Assembly: GCA_030146875.1 (NCBI GenBank)
Contig: JASLAX010000098.1
Location: 1-48,366, forward strand
Direction: 5' to 3'
DNA from: Longimicrobiaceae bacterium
GTDB lineage: Bacteria; Gemmatimonadota; Gemmatimonadetes; Longimicrobiales; Longimicrobiaceae
Length of the DNA stretch: 48,366 nt
The notes under the pieces are model-generated. The model saw only the letters and a list, made by a program, of their open reading frames with translations, had not been told where the DNA came from and made no database searches. Numbering within the stretch: the first letter of the stretch is position 1; each line of letters starts with the position of its first letter. Both the position numbers and the translations under genes were made by a program. Positions 17,996 to 27,743 of this stretch are shown here, piece by piece.

Positions 17996-18119
17996 GGGGA
18001 ACTCCAGCGCTGCGGGGTGGGTGGGGGGAGAGGGGGACCGGCGGGTTCCCCTCCAAGGTACGTTTGCGGCCGCCCCGAGTCGAGACGCGCGTCATGCGGG
18101 CGGCGGGCGAGCCCTCCCC

Positions 18120-19376
18120 TCACCCCGCGCGGCGCAGGGGCAGGACCAGCGAGCGGGGCCCGCCGCGCCCGCGCACCAGCTCCGCGCCCGCCACCTCCAC
18201 CACCTCGATGCCGTGCCGGCGCAGCGCCCGGTTGGTGCGCTCGTTCCGGTCGTACGCCAGCACCCTGCCGGGGGAGAGGGCCAGCACCGCCGCGGCGCAC
18301 CCCGGCCCCTCGCGCGCGGCGTGGCGGGGGTCGCCGCCTCCCACCAGGACGGTGACGGGAAGGCGGCCCAGCTCCTCCTCCAGCACCTTGTGGAGCGGGC
18401 GCGTCTCCCGGGCGGGCACGGCCACCACCACGTCGCCCGCCTCGGTGCGCACCGCCTGCGGATCGTAGCGCACGGTCTCGGCCCCCGCGCCCGGGTAGCC
18501 GGGGAGCGAGAGGACGGTGCCGTCGTCCACCACCGCCAGCGCGCCGTCCAGGTGCGCGCCGCCGCGGCCGCGCGGGACCGGGACCTCGTAGACGACCTCC
18601 GCCGCGCCCGCCGCGAAGAGGCGGCGCGCCAGCAGGCGCGCGGACTCGCCCCGCGTGCGGGGGCCGCGGCCCACGAGCACGGCGCGGCGGCCGAGCACCA
18701 GCACGTCGCCGCCCTCCAGCGAGAACGGGCGGTCGTAGGGATCCCCGTCGCCGAACAGGAACGGCGCGCCGCGGAACGCGGGGTGGCCGCGCAGCACCTC
18801 GCGCAGCACCACGGACTCGCCCAGGCGCGAGCGGGCGTGCATGCGCGCCGCCACGATGCCTTCGCCCACCACGGCGGCCACGTCGCGGACGAAGCAGGCG
18901 TTGGGGAGCGGGGGGAGCAGGAAGGGATCGGCCCCGGCGGAGCCCAGCCGCCAGCCGGTGCGCCCCTCCAGCTCCCCCGCGGTGACGCCGGCCAGCAGCA
19001 CGCGGCGCACCTCCTCCGCGTCCAGGTGGTCCAGGAGCAGCGGGGCCAGCGCGGGCTGCAGCGCGGCTTCGCAGACGGCGCGGACCAGCCGGCGCAGGGC
19101 GCGCTCGTCGCGCAGCACGTCGGCGAGCAGGTCGTCCAGCCGCAGCACGCGCGTCCCGGCGTCGCGCAGCGCCGCCACCAGCGCGCGGTGCTCCCGCGCC
19201 ATCCCCCTGCGGTGCGGCAGCCCGGCGTAGCCGAAGCGGGCGCGCTCGCCCGGCCCCAGGCGCTCCACCTCGGCGCCGGGCTCGTGCACCAGCGCCAGCT
19301 CCAGCGCCCCCGTCTCGGAGCGGACGGCGAGGCGCTCGGCGGCGGGCGCGGGCGGGGCGGACGAGGATGCGGACAT
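18120..19376 (-). CDS. arginine deiminase-like protein lacking the nucleophilic Cys
   Basis: The 418-residue protein matches arginine deiminases along its length: VHEPGAEVERL (30-40), LPNACFVRD with the guanidine-binding Asp D165, EGGD (221-224), HLD (H275, D277), and YDRNERTN near 375. In true deiminases the C-terminal motif is GGPRC followed by M/T-rich residues, where the Cys attacks arginine. Here the motif reads GGPRSLVLPL with Ser at 409 (codon TCG). All other catalytic residues are present. The protein may bind arginine without turning it over, or use different chemistry. No arcB or arcC lies nearby. The start at 19376 is ATG, and length is normal. Confidence 0.85.
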   Translation of the reverse strand: MSASSSAPPAPAAERLAVRSETGALELALVHEPGAEVERLGPGERARFGYAGLPHRRGMAREHRALVAALRDAGTRVLRLDDLLADVLRDERALRRLVRAVCEAALQPALAPLLLDHLDAEEVRRVLLAGVTAGELEGRTGWRLGSAGADPFLLPPLPNACFVRDVAAVVGEGIVAARMHARSRLGESVVLREVLRGHPAFRGAPFLFGDGDPYDRPFSLEGGDVLVLGRRAVLVGRGPRTRGESARLLARRLFAAGAAEVVYEVPVPRGRGGAHLDGALAVVDDGTVLSLPGYPGAGAETVRYDPQAVRTEAGDVVVAVPARETRPLHKVLEEELGRLPVTVLVGGGDPRHAAREGPGCAAAVLALSPGRVLAYDRNERTNRALRRHGIEVVEVAGAELVRGRGGPRSLVLPLRRAG

Positions 19377-19407
19377 CGAGGCTCCGGACGAGGGAGGGGA
19401 GGGTGCC

Positions 19408-19451
19408 CGAAGAGAAAACGAAAGCGCGGACCCGCCTCCGCGGGTCCGCGC
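19408..19451 (-). terminator. intrinsic terminator of the GntR regulator operon
   Basis: A perfect 12-bp stem (arms 19424-19435 and 19440-19451, loop of four) is followed, on the minus strand, by a T-rich tract (TTTCGTTTT). It lies between the stop of the first GntR gene (19504) and the start of the arginine deiminase-like gene, so it ends transcription coming from the regulators. Confidence 0.75.
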
Positions 19452-19503
19452 CCCCTTCGTCCTCCGTCCGCCCGTCCTCCTCCGCCTGCCACGAGGCGGG
19501 CCC

Positions 19504-20187
19504 CTACTCGTCCCCTTCCACCGTCTCGTCCTCGGTGGTCCGGTCGTCCAGCCAGCAGGCGGCTTCCTCCACCCCCTCGCGCCAGGAGCGCTCCAGCATC
19601 GTCAGCCCGTCGTCCAGCGCTCCGCGGCGGAAGGCGGCGGAGATGGCGCGGTGGTTGGCCACGGAGACGCGCACGCGGCCGGTGTCGCGCCAGTAGGCGT
19701 AGGCGTAGCGCCGCAGCACCTTGGCGAGGGTGCTGATCATGCCGCGCAGGTGCTGGTTGGTGCAGTCGCGGATCAGGAGCTGGTGCCAGCGGCGGTTCAG
19801 CTCCACGACCGTCTCCTCGGACTCCCCGGTCCGCAGCCCCTCCTCGATCCGGTCGTTCACCTCGTCCAGCTCCGCCATCACCGAGGGGGAGAGCGGGAAG
19901 GCGGAGCGGATGGCCAGCCCCTGCAGCGTCCAGTACACGGGCCCCACCTCGCGGATCTCGCGGGCGGTGATGGGCTTCACGAAGAAGCCGCGGCCCACGT
20001 CGATCTCCAGGAACCCCTCGCGCTCCAGCCGCACCAGCGCCTCGCGGACGGGGGTGCGGCTCACGCCCAGCTCGGCCGCCAGGACGGTGTCGCTGAGGCG
20101 CTGCCCGGGCTGGAACTCGTCCAGCAGCAGGCGGCGCATGATGGCGTCGTAGACCTCCTCCCGCAGGGGGCTGCGCGTGATGGCCAT
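19504..20187 (-). CDS. GntR/FadR-family regulator (paralog 1)
   Basis: The 227-residue regulator has an N-terminal winged helix (LSDTVLAAELGVSRTPVREALVRLEREGF, in pieces spanning 31-59) and an all-helical FCD effector domain with candidate metal-binding Asn/Arg-His positions (NRRWHQLLI, VANHRAI). FCD regulators usually respond to a carboxylate or other small metabolite and repress nearby genes. It is 50 bp downstream of a close paralog and ends with an acidic tail. Target and ligand unknown; autoregulation is likely from the candidate operator at 21110-21129. Confidence 0.9.
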   Translation of the reverse strand: MAITRSPLREEVYDAIMRRLLLDEFQPGQRLSDTVLAAELGVSRTPVREALVRLEREGFLEIDVGRGFFVKPITAREIREVGPVYWTLQGLAIRSAFPLSPSVMAELDEVNDRIEEGLRTGESEETVVELNRRWHQLLIRDCTNQHLRGMISTLAKVLRRYAYAYWRDTGRVRVSVANHRAISAAFRRGALDDGLTMLERSWREGVEEAACWLDDRTTEDETVEGDE

Positions 20188-20237
20188 TCGGTGCGCTCTC
20201 CGGTCGCTCGGGTGACCCTGCGGAACCGCGGGCGCGC

Positions 20238-20882
20238 TCACTCGCGGCCCGTCAGCCAGTCCAGCACCGACTCCATCCCGAAGCGCCAGTTGGTCTCCAG
20301 CAGGGGCACCGCCTCCTCCACCCTTCCGCCGGCGACCGCCGCGGCGATCTGGTCGTGCGTGCGGGTGGAGACGGGGATCAGGGGTGCCTGCTGCATGTAG
20401 GCGTACTCGTAGCGCCAGATCATCTGCTTCAGCGAGAAGACGGTCGCCAGCAGGTGCCCGTTCTCGCACGCCTCCAGCAGGGTGCGGTGCCAGGCCATGT
20501 CCAGCTCGATGCGCCGCTGCGGCTCGTCCTCGCTGCCCGCCATCTCGCCGTTGATGCGCGCCAGCTCCGCCAGCCGCGCCGGGGTGGGGGGCGGCGCGGT
20601 GCGCAGCGCCAGCACCTCCAGCGTCCACAGGATGGGGTAGACCTCGCGCACCTCCCGGGCGGACAGCGCCTTCACGAAGAAGCCGCGCCCCACGTCCACC
20701 TGCAGGAAGCCCTCGCGCTCCAGCCGGACCAGCGCCTCGCGGACGGGGGTGCGGCTCACCCCCAGCTCCGTGGCCAGCACCGTGTCGCTGAGGCGCTGCC
20801 CCGGGCGGAGCTCCTCGCGCAGGATGCGGCCGACCAGCGCGTGGTGGACCTGGTCGCGAAGGGGCGTGCGGGTGATCGCCAT
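20238..20882 (-). CDS. GntR/FadR-family regulator (paralog 2)
   Basis: The 214-residue product is a close paralog of the next gene: both begin MAITR-x-PLR, both DNA-binding domains contain ELGVSRTPVREALVRLE, and both continue with VDVGRGFFVK. The FCD domains differ (here DMAWHRTLLEACEN and STRTHDQI), which suggests tandem duplication with divergent ligand domains. It is the first gene of the pair, with a 5' leader of more than 200 bp containing a GC-rich hairpin (GCCCCCGG/CCGGGGGC, 20931-20954). Confidence 0.9.
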   Translation of the reverse strand: MAITRTPLRDQVHHALVGRILREELRPGQRLSDTVLATELGVSRTPVREALVRLEREGFLQVDVGRGFFVKALSAREVREVYPILWTLEVLALRTAPPPTPARLAELARINGEMAGSEDEPQRRIELDMAWHRTLLEACENGHLLATVFSLKQMIWRYEYAYMQQAPLIPVSTRTHDQIAAAVAGGRVEEAVPLLETNWRFGMESVLDWLTGRE

Positions 20883-21109
20883 GCGCAGCGAGTGTGCCGG
20901 CGCCGTCGCGCCGCGTGACGCGGATCGGGCGCCCCCGGGCCGTCGGCCGGGGGCGGAGAGGAAGCCGGTGCTCCGGTCGGAGGAGCCGGGATCTGCGACT
21001 GCACTCCCGGTAAGGTCGGGAACCGTACCGCTCTCGGCAAGGGAGGGGGCTGAAAGGGGCGCCCCGGCGGCGCTCTGGCGTGCCGCGGCGCCCCCTCTGT
21101 GCTGGGATT

Positions 21110-21129
21110 GGATACAGTGTACAATATCC
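21110..21129. promoter_or_regulatory. candidate GntR/FCD operator
   Basis: The sequence GGATACAGTGTACAATATCC is a near-palindrome with GGATA/TATCC outer arms and a GTGTAC centre, AT-rich against the GC-rich background. FadR-subfamily sites commonly have the form GT-n-AC inside an ATT/AAT frame (for example TTGTATACAA). It lies upstream of the GntR pair on the minus strand, so autoregulation is likely. No promoter hexamers could be fixed with confidence. Confidence 0.5.
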
Positions 21130-21176
21130 ACCGGCCCCCCGAAACCCTTGACAGAGCAGCCCGGCCGCCCGCCGCG

Positions 21177-21191
21177 TGACGCCAGGCGTCA
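21177..21191. promoter_or_regulatory. perfect 7+1+7 inverted repeat followed by A6
   Basis: TGACGCCAGGCGTCA is a perfect palindrome around one central base, followed by AAAAAA. A TTGACA hexamer lies at 21148-21153 on the plus strand, 23 bp before it. The loop is too short for an RNA hairpin, so a protein-binding site is more likely. Which gene it controls is unclear: proS is more than 600 bp downstream, and the GntR operon starts about 300 bp away on the other strand. Confidence 0.4.
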
Positions 21192-21733
21192 AAAAATGCC
21201 ACAGTGGATGACGCACCCGCGAGAGGAGGGACGCGAATGCGGCACCCGGGGAAGAAACGCGTGGGCCAGGACGAACCGGACGCTCCCGCCACCCCGGCGC
21301 CACTCCGGCCACCCGACGCCGAGCCGAGGGCCACGACGGAGCGCCCCCGGGGATCGGCCGATCCGGAAGGCGCTTCGTCGCCCCCTCGGCCCGCCGGGCG
21401 TCGCCGAAGGGCGCGGGCGCCTCGTCGCCTCACCTCTCCGGACCGCATCTCGAAGCGCCGGCGCGCGGTTCGTCCCGATCTCGTCACTTCGTGCGCTCCT
21501 CCGGCGTCGGATCCGATGGAAGGCAGCACCGTCCCTCCTCCATCCGGGTCCCCTCCCATGGTCCCCAACCCTCCCTCGCGCCGACGGGCGCGGCAGCTCG
21601 GCTCGGGCGGCTGACACGCGCACGGCCGGGCGCGAGCGGGGAGGCGCCGGCGCCTTGACGCCGCCGCGCTCCGCCGTCAAGTTGTCAGGCCCCGAACGGC
21701 ACCGAAAGCACGGCGCCGCACGGGGATTCGCGA
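21192..21733. other. long intergenic region upstream of proS
   Basis: An open frame with a good Shine-Dalgarno (GAGGAGGG before ATG 21237) runs to 21614, but its codons lack the strong third-position G/C bias of all other genes here, and it is Pro/Arg/Ser-rich without a motif. I regard this region as non-coding 5' leader or promoter DNA; a small protein cannot be excluded. Confidence 0.4.
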
Positions 21734-21795
21734 GCGGTACCGCACCGCACGACCCGACCGGAGGGGGCTCCCCGCCGGTCGGCTCATCGTCTTTT
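21734..21795 (+). promoter_or_regulatory. structured proS leader: terminator-like hairpin, possible attenuator
   Basis: A strong hairpin with arms CCGACCGG (21754-21761) and CCGGTCGG (21775-21782), plus inner GGGG/CCCC pairs, is followed by CTCATCGTCTTTT and then the proS start at 21813. Ten bases upstream is the palindrome GCGGTACCGC (21734-21743), which shares GGTACCGC with the conserved T-box antiterminator bulge (TGGNACCGCG). The arrangement resembles an attenuator, but no specifier stem was identified and the T-box U is a C here, so a T-box is only a possibility. Confidence 0.45.
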
Positions 21796-21812
21796 CGCAG
21801 CCCGAGCGTGTC

Positions 21813-23606
<1,794 letters not shown>

Positions 23607-23629
23607 CGCCGCGCAGGCCCGGAGACGAC

Positions 23630-23660
23630 GGAGCCCGCCGGCGACCCCGGCGGGCTCCTT
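23630..23660 (+). terminator. intrinsic terminator after proS
   Basis: A perfect 12-bp stem (GGAGCCCGCCGG at 23630-23641, CCGGCGGGCTCC at 23647-23658) with a five-base loop lies 23 bp after the proS stop, followed by TTCC. The T-tract is short but the stem is very stable. Confidence 0.75.
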
Positions 23661-23807
23661 CCGTAGGAACGATGACGAAACGAGATGAAGGCCGTGGGAC
23701 ATGCGCTCGCCCCTGAGACCGACGGTGCCGTGGAAGCACGGATCCACGTCGGTGACGTCCATCGTCCGCATCCGCCGGGCCGGTGGACGCCCGCCGCGGA
23801 GGCCGCG

Positions 23808-24464
23808 GTGACGGACGTCGTGGTCGACCTGGCGGGCGAGCGCGTGCGCCTGCTCCCCGAGCGCGCGCTGCTGCGCGAGGCGGACGGCACGCTCTTCATC
23901 GCGGACCCGCACTGGGGGAAGGCGGCGGCGTTCCGCGCGGCCGGCGTTCCCGTGCCGGGAGGGACGACGGCGTCGGGGCTGGCGCGCCTGGACGCGGCGC
24001 TCGCCCGCACGGGCGCGCGGCGGCTCGTGTTCCTGGGCGACTTCCTGCACGCGCGGGAGGGCCGCGCGCCGGGGACGCTCGCCACGCTGGCCGCCTGGCG
24101 CGAGCGCCACGCGGCGATGGAGGTGGTGCTGGTGCGCGGCAACCACGACCGCCACGCGGGCGACCCGCCCCGGGACTTCCGCATCGTCTGCCTGGACGCG
24201 CCGGTGGTGGAGGCGCCCTTCGTCCTGCTCCACCATCCCGCGCCGCGGGCGGAGGGCTACGCCCTGGGCGGGCACGTCCACCCCGCCGTGCGCCTGGCCG
24301 GCCCCGGCCGGCAGCGCGAGTTCCTTCCCTGCTTCTGGCTGGGCGCGCGCGTGGGCGTGCTGCCCTCGTTCGGGGACTTCACCGGCGCGGCGGAGGTCTC
24401 CCCCGCTCCCGGCGACCGCGTGTACGTGGTCGCGGGCGAGGAGGTGGTGCCGGTCTCGGGCTGA
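23808..24464 (+). CDS. pdeM: PdeM-like ligase-associated metallophosphoesterase
   Basis: The 218-residue calcineurin-like phosphoesterase carries ADPHWGKAAAFRAAG (D33, H35), FLGDFLHA, VRGNHDRHAG, LLHHPAP and GGHVHP, i.e. all five metal-binding motifs. The ADPHWGKA-x-FR and PPRDFR context is typical of PdeM, which in other genomes sits with an ATP-dependent DNA ligase and an exonuclease and is assigned to DNA damage response. Those partners are not in the window. GTG 23808 has GGAG 8 nt upstream and gives the family length; an upstream ATG at 23685 adds 41 residues with weaker codon bias. Confidence 0.85.
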   Translation: MTDVVVDLAGERVRLLPERALLREADGTLFIADPHWGKAAAFRAAGVPVPGGTTASGLARLDAALARTGARRLVFLGDFLHAREGRAPGTLATLAAWRERHAAMEVVLVRGNHDRHAGDPPRDFRIVCLDAPVVEAPFVLLHHPAPRAEGYALGGHVHPAVRLAGPGRQREFLPCFWLGARVGVLPSFGDFTGAAEVSPAPGDRVYVVAGEEVVPVSG

Positions 24465-24574
24465 GGCGCGCGAGGCTTCCCACTGGACAGGCGCGCGATC
24501 CGACGTTATCTGTTTAAGCCCCATCCGGTTGCACGCAGCGCATCTTCCCCCCCCCCGCACGACGCAGGCCCCCC

Positions 24575-25903
24575 ATGCCCGACGAGATCCAGCTCCCCCC
24601 GGACCGGAGCGAGGACGCCGCGTCCGACACTCCCGCCGCCGGCGCCACCGCCCCGAGCGCGCCCACCGCCGCCACCCCGCCGCCCGCGGAGCAGAGCGGC
24701 GAGACCACGTCGGGGGACTCGACCGCGATCTCCATCGGCCTCCTCGGCGCCGCGGAGACGGAGGAGACCGCGGCCGGCGCCTGCGGGGCGTCCCCCGCGG
24801 TCGCGTCCGTGGCGGAAGACGCTCCGGCGGAGATCCCGGCGATGGCACTCTTCCCGCCGGCGGAAGGGGCCGCCCGGCCGGCGGAGGCCCCGCCCGCGCC
24901 GCCGGCGGGCACGGTGACGACGACCACCACCGTCACCACGAGCCCCGCCGCGCCGCGCCGGAAGGTGCGGCCCACCATCTTCAAGCAGGACATGACCGCG
25001 CCCGCGCTCAGCGGGCTGGACTGGTCGCCCGAGGCTGCCGACGGGTCGCTGGAGCGGGTGAAGCTGCACCTGACCGCGGACGCCCGCGAGGCGATCGAGT
25101 GGTACTCGGAGTCCAAGCGCTCCAAGCGCGGCGCCGCCATGACCGTGCGCGTGGTGGCGGTGCTGACGACCGCGCTGGCCGCCGTGGTTCCCCTGATCGC
25201 GCAGATGGCGCAGGGGAACACCAGCCCCGTGGCGGCGCTCCGGGACCTGCAGCTCGTGATCCAGGAGCCTGCCCTGACGGCGGTCCTGCTGGCGGTGGCG
25301 GGCGCCGCGCTCGCGCTGGACAAGTTCTTCGGCTTCTCCACCGGCTGGGTGCGCTTCATCAAGGCCGGGCAGCAGCTCCGGGACTCCATGGAGGACTTCG
25401 AGCTCGAGTGGGAGACGCAGCGCGCCTCCCGCGGCGGGATGGAGCCCACCCCGCAGGAGGTGGCGAGCGCGCTGGCCCTGGCGCGGACCTTCTCGGGGAA
25501 GATGAACGGGATCGTGCAGGACGAGACGAACACGTGGATCCAGGAGTTCCAGGCGTCCATGCAGGCGGTGCAGGAGGCGGTGGGCTCCGCGCGCACCACC
25601 GCGCAGCAGCGCGCCGACGCGGCCGCCGCCACCGAGGCGGCGCGCTCCACGGCGAGCGCCCTGGCGGTCGTGAACCTGACCGTCACCAACGGCGCGGACT
25701 GCGCTCCGGACGGGTGGACGGTGACGGTGGACGACGAGCTGCCCCGGCGCGCGGCGGGGAACCAGGTGGCGGTGCCCGGCGTGCGCCCCGGCGCCCGGAC
25801 CTTCAAAGTCTCGGGCGTGGCCGACGGGAAGCCCGTGCAGGCCTCGTTCGCCCTCCAGGTGCAGCCCGGCTCCATCACCCAGGCCACCACCACCCTGGCC
25901 TGA
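24575..25903 (+). CDS. SLATT-domain membrane protein with C-terminal beta domain
   Basis: The 442-residue protein has three parts. Residues 1-130 are disordered, Ala/Pro/Thr-rich with a TVTTTTTVTT stretch. Residues 150-290 form a SLATT-type two-helix membrane domain: AREAIEWYSESKRSKRGAAM, a first TM at about 190-210, a second at about 232-251 (LLAVAGAALALDKFFG), then FSTGWVRFIKAGQQLRDSMEDFELEW. Residues 365-442 form a PEGA/Ig-like beta domain (VVNLTVTNGA, ARTFKVSGVADGKP). SLATT domains are membrane effectors frequently found with nucleotide-signal defence systems, but no cyclase or sensor lies next to this gene. The next gene is a peptidoglycan amidase 126 bp downstream. Confidence 0.75.
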   Translation: MPDEIQLPPDRSEDAASDTPAAGATAPSAPTAATPPPAEQSGETTSGDSTAISIGLLGAAETEETAAGACGASPAVASVAEDAPAEIPAMALFPPAEGAARPAEAPPAPPAGTVTTTTTVTTSPAAPRRKVRPTIFKQDMTAPALSGLDWSPEAADGSLERVKLHLTADAREAIEWYSESKRSKRGAAMTVRVVAVLTTALAAVVPLIAQMAQGNTSPVAALRDLQLVIQEPALTAVLLAVAGAALALDKFFGFSTGWVRFIKAGQQLRDSMEDFELEWETQRASRGGMEPTPQEVASALALARTFSGKMNGIVQDETNTWIQEFQASMQAVQEAVGSARTTAQQRADAAAATEAARSTASALAVVNLTVTNGADCAPDGWTVTVDDELPRRAAGNQVAVPGVRPGARTFKVSGVADGKPVQASFALQVQPGSITQATTTLA

Positions 25904-25931
25904 CCCGCGGGAGGGTGCCGGACGGAGAGAT

Positions 25932-25969
25932 CTCCCCCCGGGCCGGGTGCCAGGGGGGAGTTCCTCTTC
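25932..25969 (+). terminator. hairpin between the SLATT and amidase genes
   Basis: Arms CTCCCCCC (25932-25939) and GGGGGGAG (25953-25960) are followed by TTCCTCTTC. It lies 28 bp after the SLATT stop and could end or attenuate transcription before the amidase gene. Confidence 0.45.
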
Positions 25970-26029
25970 GTGGCAGGGGGCGGCCGGATCCGGGCCTCTC
26001 CGCGCGTTTCCCCCGGGGGAGGATCCACC

Positions 26030-26911
26030 ATGGCCGAGGCATTCCGGTACAACGAGTCGTGCCTGATCCCGCTGGAGCCGGGGCAGGCGGTGAACAAGGG
26101 GTGGATGCAGGCGCTGGGCGGCAAGCCGCTGGGCGTGACGTGGCACTGGACGGCCACCTGGGACCTGAAGCTCTGCCGCGACACCATCGGCGGCGCGAAC
26201 GCGGAGCGGAAGGGCGTGGCGACGGCGCACTACGGCGTGGGCCGCACCTTCGCGGAGGGGGTGGACCGCTACGTGACGCTGGAGAACCGCGCCTGGCACG
26301 CGGGGAAGGAGCAGACGCTGCGCTGGGACGGCAAGCCGCTCACCGACCCCAACTTCAAGGGGTCGCGCTCCACCGTCGGCGTGGAGACGGTGAACATCGG
26401 CTACGCCACGGGGAGCATCAAGGCGGGGCCGGACTGGATACCGGCGCACTCCCCGGACGGCAGGTCGCGCATGCTGGTTCAGCCGTGGACCGACGAGCAG
26501 CTCGTGATGATGACGGAGGTGGGGCGCGAGATCGTGGCGCGCTGGCCGCACATCGGGGTGCGCGACCACCACGGCCACCACGACGTGTGCCCCGGCTACA
26601 AGGTGGACGTGACGGGATTCCCGTTCGCCCGCCTGCTGCGCGGCATCTACCCCGGGCAGGAGATCCCCGACGTGTGGTCGCCCTGCTGGACGGCCATCCA
26701 GCGGCAGCGCATCCTCTCCGCGCTGGGCCACGACCCGGGCCCGTCCGACGGCAAGTGGGGCCCCAGGAGCGCCGCCGCCCTGCGCGCGTTCCAGCAGGAG
26801 CAGAAGATGGTGGCGAACGGCATGTGGAGCACCTTCACCTGCTGGCGCGCGCACGAGCTTCTCCAGGCCGGCGGCCGCGACCTGGCCGAGGTGGGCGGCG
26901 CCCCGGCCTGA
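26030..26911 (+). CDS. N-acetylmuramoyl-L-alanine amidase with peptidoglycan-binding domain
   Basis: The 293-residue product has an Amidase_2/PGRP catalytic domain and a C-terminal PG_binding_1 repeat. Likely zinc ligands are H39 in TWHWTA and the second site in GHHDVCPG (H183/H184, C187); H90 in AWHAGK is the other conserved His. The binding domain (about 217-275) reads LGHDPGPSDGKWGPRSAAALRAFQ. There is no signal peptide from the start chosen (ATG 26030 with GGGGGAGGA upstream), so like a phage endolysin it would need lysis, a holin-like partner or a secretion system to reach the wall. The membrane protein just upstream is an obvious candidate partner, but this is inference. Confidence 0.88.
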   Translation: MAEAFRYNESCLIPLEPGQAVNKGWMQALGGKPLGVTWHWTATWDLKLCRDTIGGANAERKGVATAHYGVGRTFAEGVDRYVTLENRAWHAGKEQTLRWDGKPLTDPNFKGSRSTVGVETVNIGYATGSIKAGPDWIPAHSPDGRSRMLVQPWTDEQLVMMTEVGREIVARWPHIGVRDHHGHHDVCPGYKVDVTGFPFARLLRGIYPGQEIPDVWSPCWTAIQRQRILSALGHDPGPSDGKWGPRSAAALRAFQQEQKMVANGMWSTFTCWRAHELLQAGGRDLAEVGGAPA

Positions 26912-27100
26912 CGTCGCGCCGTCGTAGGAGGAGACCGAGGGCCGCTCCCGTAGTCCGGCGGAGGCGGCCTTCGCCGCTCATGCCGGCTCATCGGCCGTGG
27001 TCTGGTCCATGCGCACGTGGAGCGCGCATGCCTCCAGAACGGGAGCGTGGGCGCGCTTCGAGTGTTACAATGCACGTGGGCCCCAACCATGGAGCACGCC

Positions 27101-27334
27101 ATGACCAGAACTTTCGGCGCGACCTTCGATGGCGAGGTGTTCCGTCCGGACGAGCCGGTACCCCTCGCTCCACACACGCGCGTCCGCATGACGATCGAGG
27201 ACGATCCCGCCACGATGGAATCGGCGGTGTCGTTCTTCGAGATCGCCGCGGACCTGAACCTGGATGGGCCGCCGGACTGGTCGTCACGGTTGGACGACTA
27301 CCTCTACAGCGAGCGCGAGGAGCGTGGGGACTGA
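27101..27334 (+). CDS. antitoxin, AF2212/DUF104-like (VapB type)
   Basis: The 77-residue product begins MTRTFGATFDGEVFRPDEPVPLAPHTRVRM in pieces consistent with the AF2212-like antitoxin barrel, which turns on F-D/G-x-V-F/L-x-P-x-E-P-V/L. The C-terminal half (LDGPPDWSSRLDDYLY) would wrap the toxin. GGAG lies 7 nt before ATG 27101. It overlaps the PIN toxin gene by 11 bp, the usual antitoxin-first order. Base composition is less GC-biased than its neighbours, as expected for a mobile toxin-antitoxin pair. Confidence 0.85.
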   Translation: MTRTFGATFDGEVFRPDEPVPLAPHTRVRMTIEDDPATMESAVSFFEIAADLNLDGPPDWSSRLDDYLYSEREERGD

Positions 27335-27743
27335 ACTCTTCCTGGACGCTTCGTTCGCGATCGCGCTGGCCGCCCCACGCGACGCGCATCACGAGCGCGC
27401 GAATGCGCTCGCTCTCCGCATTCGGGCGGATCGCACGCCGGTCGTAACCACGCGCGCCATCCTCCTGGAGATCGGAAACGCGCTCGGGAAGCAGCGGCAT
27501 CGTTCCGCGGCCGTGACGCTGCTGGACGCCATCGAGCGAGACCCGTCCATCTCGATCGTGCCGCTCACCGAAGAGCTTTTCCAACAGGCCCGGGAGCTGT
27601 ACCGCCGCCACGGCGACAAGGAGTGGGGGCTGACCGATTGCGTCTCCTTCGTCGTGATGCGGCAGCGCGGCATCACCGCCGCTCTGACGGCGGACGACCA
27701 TTTTCGTCAGGCTGGCTTTCACGCACTTCTGGCGGTCGATTGA
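27324..27743 (+). CDS. PIN-domain toxin (VapC type)
   Basis: This 139-residue PIN nuclease has the acidic metal-binding set: D8 (FLDASF), E49 (LLEIGN), D105 (LTDC) and D124/D125 (TADDHF). VapC toxins cleave tRNA or rRNA when freed from their antitoxin. Translation starts at GTG 27324 inside the antitoxin gene, implying coupled synthesis. Its TGA overlaps the TTG start of the following membrane-protein gene by 4 bp, an unusual extension of a toxin-antitoxin operon. Confidence 0.9.
   Translation: MGTELFLDASFAIALAAPRDAHHERANALALRIRADRTPVVTTRAILLEIGNALGKQRHRSAAVTLLDAIERDPSISIVPLTEELFQQARELYRRHGDKEWGLTDCVSFVVMRQRGITAALTADDHFRQAGFHALLAVD

Noticed and set aside
21237..21614. Plus-strand frame of 126 codons with a good ribosome binding site
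   Set aside because: Weak third-position G/C bias and low-complexity Pro/Arg/Ser composition, no motif. Kept only as a possibility in the intergenic note.
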